Shown: one piece after another, positions 6,065 through 7,809 of the stretch
How positions within the stretch are numbered: the stretch's first letter is position 1
How the letters are laid out: each line of letters begins with the position of its first letter
From: VFKU01 sp964411925
GTDB taxonomy: Bacteria > Hydrogenedentota > Hydrogenedentia > Hydrogenedentales > GCA-2746185
Assembly: GCA_964411925.1 (NCBI GenBank)
Contig: CAYPNI010000162.1
Span: forward strand, 1 to 7,809
Direction: 5' to 3'
DNA: 7,809 nt
Notes under the pieces: model-generated
What the model saw: the letters and a program-made list of their open reading frames with translations, nothing else
What the model was told of the DNA's origin: nothing
Database searches by the model: none
Position numbers and translations under genes: made by a program

Positions 6065-7809
6065 CTATGGAGCGGTCTTGCTTGCCAGCCAGGCTTGCTC
6101 TTCCGCGTAGCCGGGGTGTTCGGGGGGAAGAGGAGGAAACTTCAGTTGATCCAACAATTCGCGATAGGGGCGGCTGTTTCTGAACTCGACAAAGTTGGGG
6201 TGATCGATGACCGATGCGCGGTACGGTCCCGCGCGAAGCAGCGCGATCCCCGCGGCGTGATCGCGGATGGCCCGGTCCATCGATTCCAGGGCCGACTCGT
6301 AATCGCCCAGATGGACGTAAACGGGGATGACGAACACCGAGTCGAAGTACTCGCCCGACGCGATCGCTTCTGACAGAAATTGCCTCGCTGCGACTTGGTT
6401 GCCGCGAATCGCTTCCGCCTCCGCGCGGCCGACCAGTTCAATTGCGCGCGTTCGCTCTCCATCCCGCGAGACCCCCGCGCCTTCGAGTCCCTTCTCAAAC
6501 TCTCCAAGGTCGGCATAAGCCATGCGCAGGACGAAACGGACTTCCTCGAACTGTGGGTGCGTCTCTCGCAGGCGTTCGAGACGACCGATCGCCTGCTCGG
6601 GTTTTCCCGCCAACACGATGGTCAACAGCGCCGTCCGGGCGGTCCAGCGGTTGTCCGGGTCCAAATCAAGCGAGCGCTCCGCGGATTCGATGGCCTCGGC
6701 GGAGTGTCCCGCCATCAGGAGATACAAACCCATAAACATGTGCGCGAGTGCAAAGCTCGGATCGAGCGTTAGCGCCCGCGAGAAACGCTCATGCGCCTCC
6801 TCCCACTCCCGGTCGTAGGCCAGCGCGATGATGCCAAGAGACGTGTGCGCGTAAGCCATGGAGGGATCCAGTTCGAGCGAGCGCAAGGCCGCCGCCCGGG
6901 CCCGCGGAAAAATCGTGCCCGGTTGAGGCATCAATCCCGATCCCGCCATCAACGAAATCGTCTGCGCGGAATATGCCCATGCCTCGGCAAACTCCGGATC
7001 GATTTCGGTCGCGCGCTCGAAATGTTCAATCGCGGCGAGGACCCCTTGGCGCGTACCCAGGGCACGCTCGTTCATGCCTTGCAGAAACTCGTCATACGCC
7101 GCAGGGTCAATCTCGTAGGATCGCGCGATCCGATCGCGTTCGTCGACCGTCAATTCCGCGCGGATCGCCTTGGCAATCGCCAGCGCCACCTCCGACTGCA
7201 ATGCGAGCGCGCTCGCGATCGTATTCGTGTACGACTCCGACCAAACGTGGTCGTCCGTCCGGCCGTCGATAAACTGCACCGTTATCCGCACTTGGTCGCC
7301 ATCGCGCTGCACCGAGCCTTCGATGAGCCCTTCGACGTTCAACTCCCCCGCGATGTCCGGCAAGGAAAGGTCGGTCTCTTTGTACCGCATCACCGATGTG
7401 CGTGATTTCACTTTGATGGAGCCGATTTTCGCCAACTCCGCCGTGATCGCTTCGGTCATGCCATCCGCGAAATAGTCCTGAGCAGGGTCCCCCGAGAGAT
7501 TTTCCAGCGGCAGTACGGCCAGCGAGTCGATTGGATCACCCGCCGCCGGCTCGGGGAGTGCGGCCTCCTGAATGGGAACTCGGGCACCACGGGTAACCCA
7601 CAGGCCCGCCGCCGCCAACGCGACGACAACCAGGACGGCAACAACGGCGCCCGGACTCAGACCGCCTTGCTTCGCACGGCGCGCTTTCTCACTGCGCGCC
7701 GGCGGCTGAGGCCGCGAGACGCCTTCCAAGGCCGCCTCGCCCAGTTCGACGGGCGTGTCGAAGCCCTTCAGCGCATATGCCCCGTGCAGTTGCCAGAGCA
7801 CCGGCTTGC
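6065..7809 (-). CDS. C-terminal part of a probable class III nucleotide cyclase with FlgO/TolB-N-like domain and TPR repeats (runs off right edge)
   Basis: The reading frame is open to the window edge, so the 5' part is missing. Counting from the GTG codon at 7801, residues 1-25 (LWQLHGAYALKGFDTPVELG) resemble the last strand of class III adenylate/guanylate cyclase domains, commonly HGxYxLKGxxxPVExxE. A basic linker follows (30-48), then one membrane helix (50-69). Residues 93-191 (SLAVLPLENLSGDPAQDYFA, then EGLIEGSVQRDGDQVRITVQ) are the FlgO/TolB-N-like domain usual in such proteins. From about 232 to 520 there are TPR-like repeats, clearest at 316-384 (FSRALTLDPSF, AERSLDLDPDN). The topology suggests a cytoplasmic catalytic or sensor part and an extracytoplasmic TPR region for protein contacts. 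The missing N-terminus could instead carry a kinase or a DNA-binding domain. TAG stop at 6067-6065, 80 nt before the next gene. Confidence 0.8.
   Translation of the reverse strand, partial: KPVLWQLHGAYALKGFDTPVELGEAALEGVSRPQPPARSEKARRAKQGGLSPGAVVAVLVVVALAAAGLWVTRGARVPIQEAALPEPAAGDPIDSLAVLPLENLSGDPAQDYFADGMTEAITAELAKIGSIKVKSRTSVMRYKETDLSLPDIAGELNVEGLIEGSVQRDGDQVRITVQFIDGRTDDHVWSESYTNTIASALALQSEVALAIAKAIRAELTVDERDRIARSYEIDPAAYDEFLQGMNERALGTRQGVLAAIEHFERATEIDPEFAEAWAYSAQTISLMAGSGLMPQPGTIFPRARAAALRSLELDPSMAYAHTSLGIIALAYDREWEEAHERFSRALTLDPSFALAHMFMGLYLLMAGHSAEAIESAERSLDLDPDNRWTARTALLTIVLAGKPEQAIGRLERLRETHPQFEEVRFVLRMAYADLGEFEKGLEGAGVSRDGERTRAIELVGRAEAEAIRGNQVAARQFLSEAIASGEYFDSVFVIPVYVHLGDYESALESMDRAIRDHAAGIALLRAGPYRASVIDHPNFVEFRNSRPYRELLDQLKFPPLPPEHPGYAEEQAWLASKTAP

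Overview
The window is high-GC bacterial DNA with densely packed, mostly ordinary chromosomal genes. There is no phage, transposase, CRISPR array, tRNA or rRNA that I can see. The contents are a B-type succinate dehydrogenase, a DUF1800/DUF1501 pair, a cyclase/TPR signalling protein and CACGAAA-like intergenic sequence. Together they suggest an environmental bacterium of the Planctomycetota/PVC, Hydrogenedentota, Acidobacteriota or deltaproteobacterial kind. The sequence alone does not settle the phylum.

Layout. (1) Bases 1-1011, minus strand: the N-terminal third of succinate dehydrogenase flavoprotein (sdhA, running off the left edge), preceded by sdhC, a five-helix cytochrome b subunit. 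(2) Bases 1012-1228: a divergent intergenic region with candidate promoters on both strands and two short inverted repeats. (3) Bases 1229-4113, plus strand: a two-gene operon encoding a DUF1800 protein and a Tat-exported DUF1501 protein, 20 nt apart, each with a strong Shine-Dalgarno sequence. (4) Bases 4114-4259: an AT-richer convergent intergenic region filled by a 113-nt imperfect palindrome, probably a bidirectional terminator. (5) Bases 4260-5984, minus strand: a 574-aa fusion of an N-terminal GNAT acetyltransferase to a C-terminal deacetylase of the histone deacetylase/acetylpolyamine amidohydrolase family, with all catalytic residues present. (6) Bases 6065-7809, minus strand: the C-terminal part of a protein that looks like a class III nucleotide cyclase, followed by one membrane helix, a FlgO/TolB-N-like domain and TPR repeats. 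It runs off the right edge.

How the genes relate. sdhC-sdhA form one respiratory operon, with sdhB expected beyond the left edge. The DUF1800/DUF1501 pair is a widespread conserved couple of unknown function, one partner carrying a twin-arginine signal. The cyclase/TPR gene and the GNAT-deacetylase gene lie in the same direction 80 nt apart and could be co-transcribed, but nothing in the sequence proves a functional link. The most interesting items are the acetyltransferase-deacetylase fusion and the long palindrome between the convergent genes.
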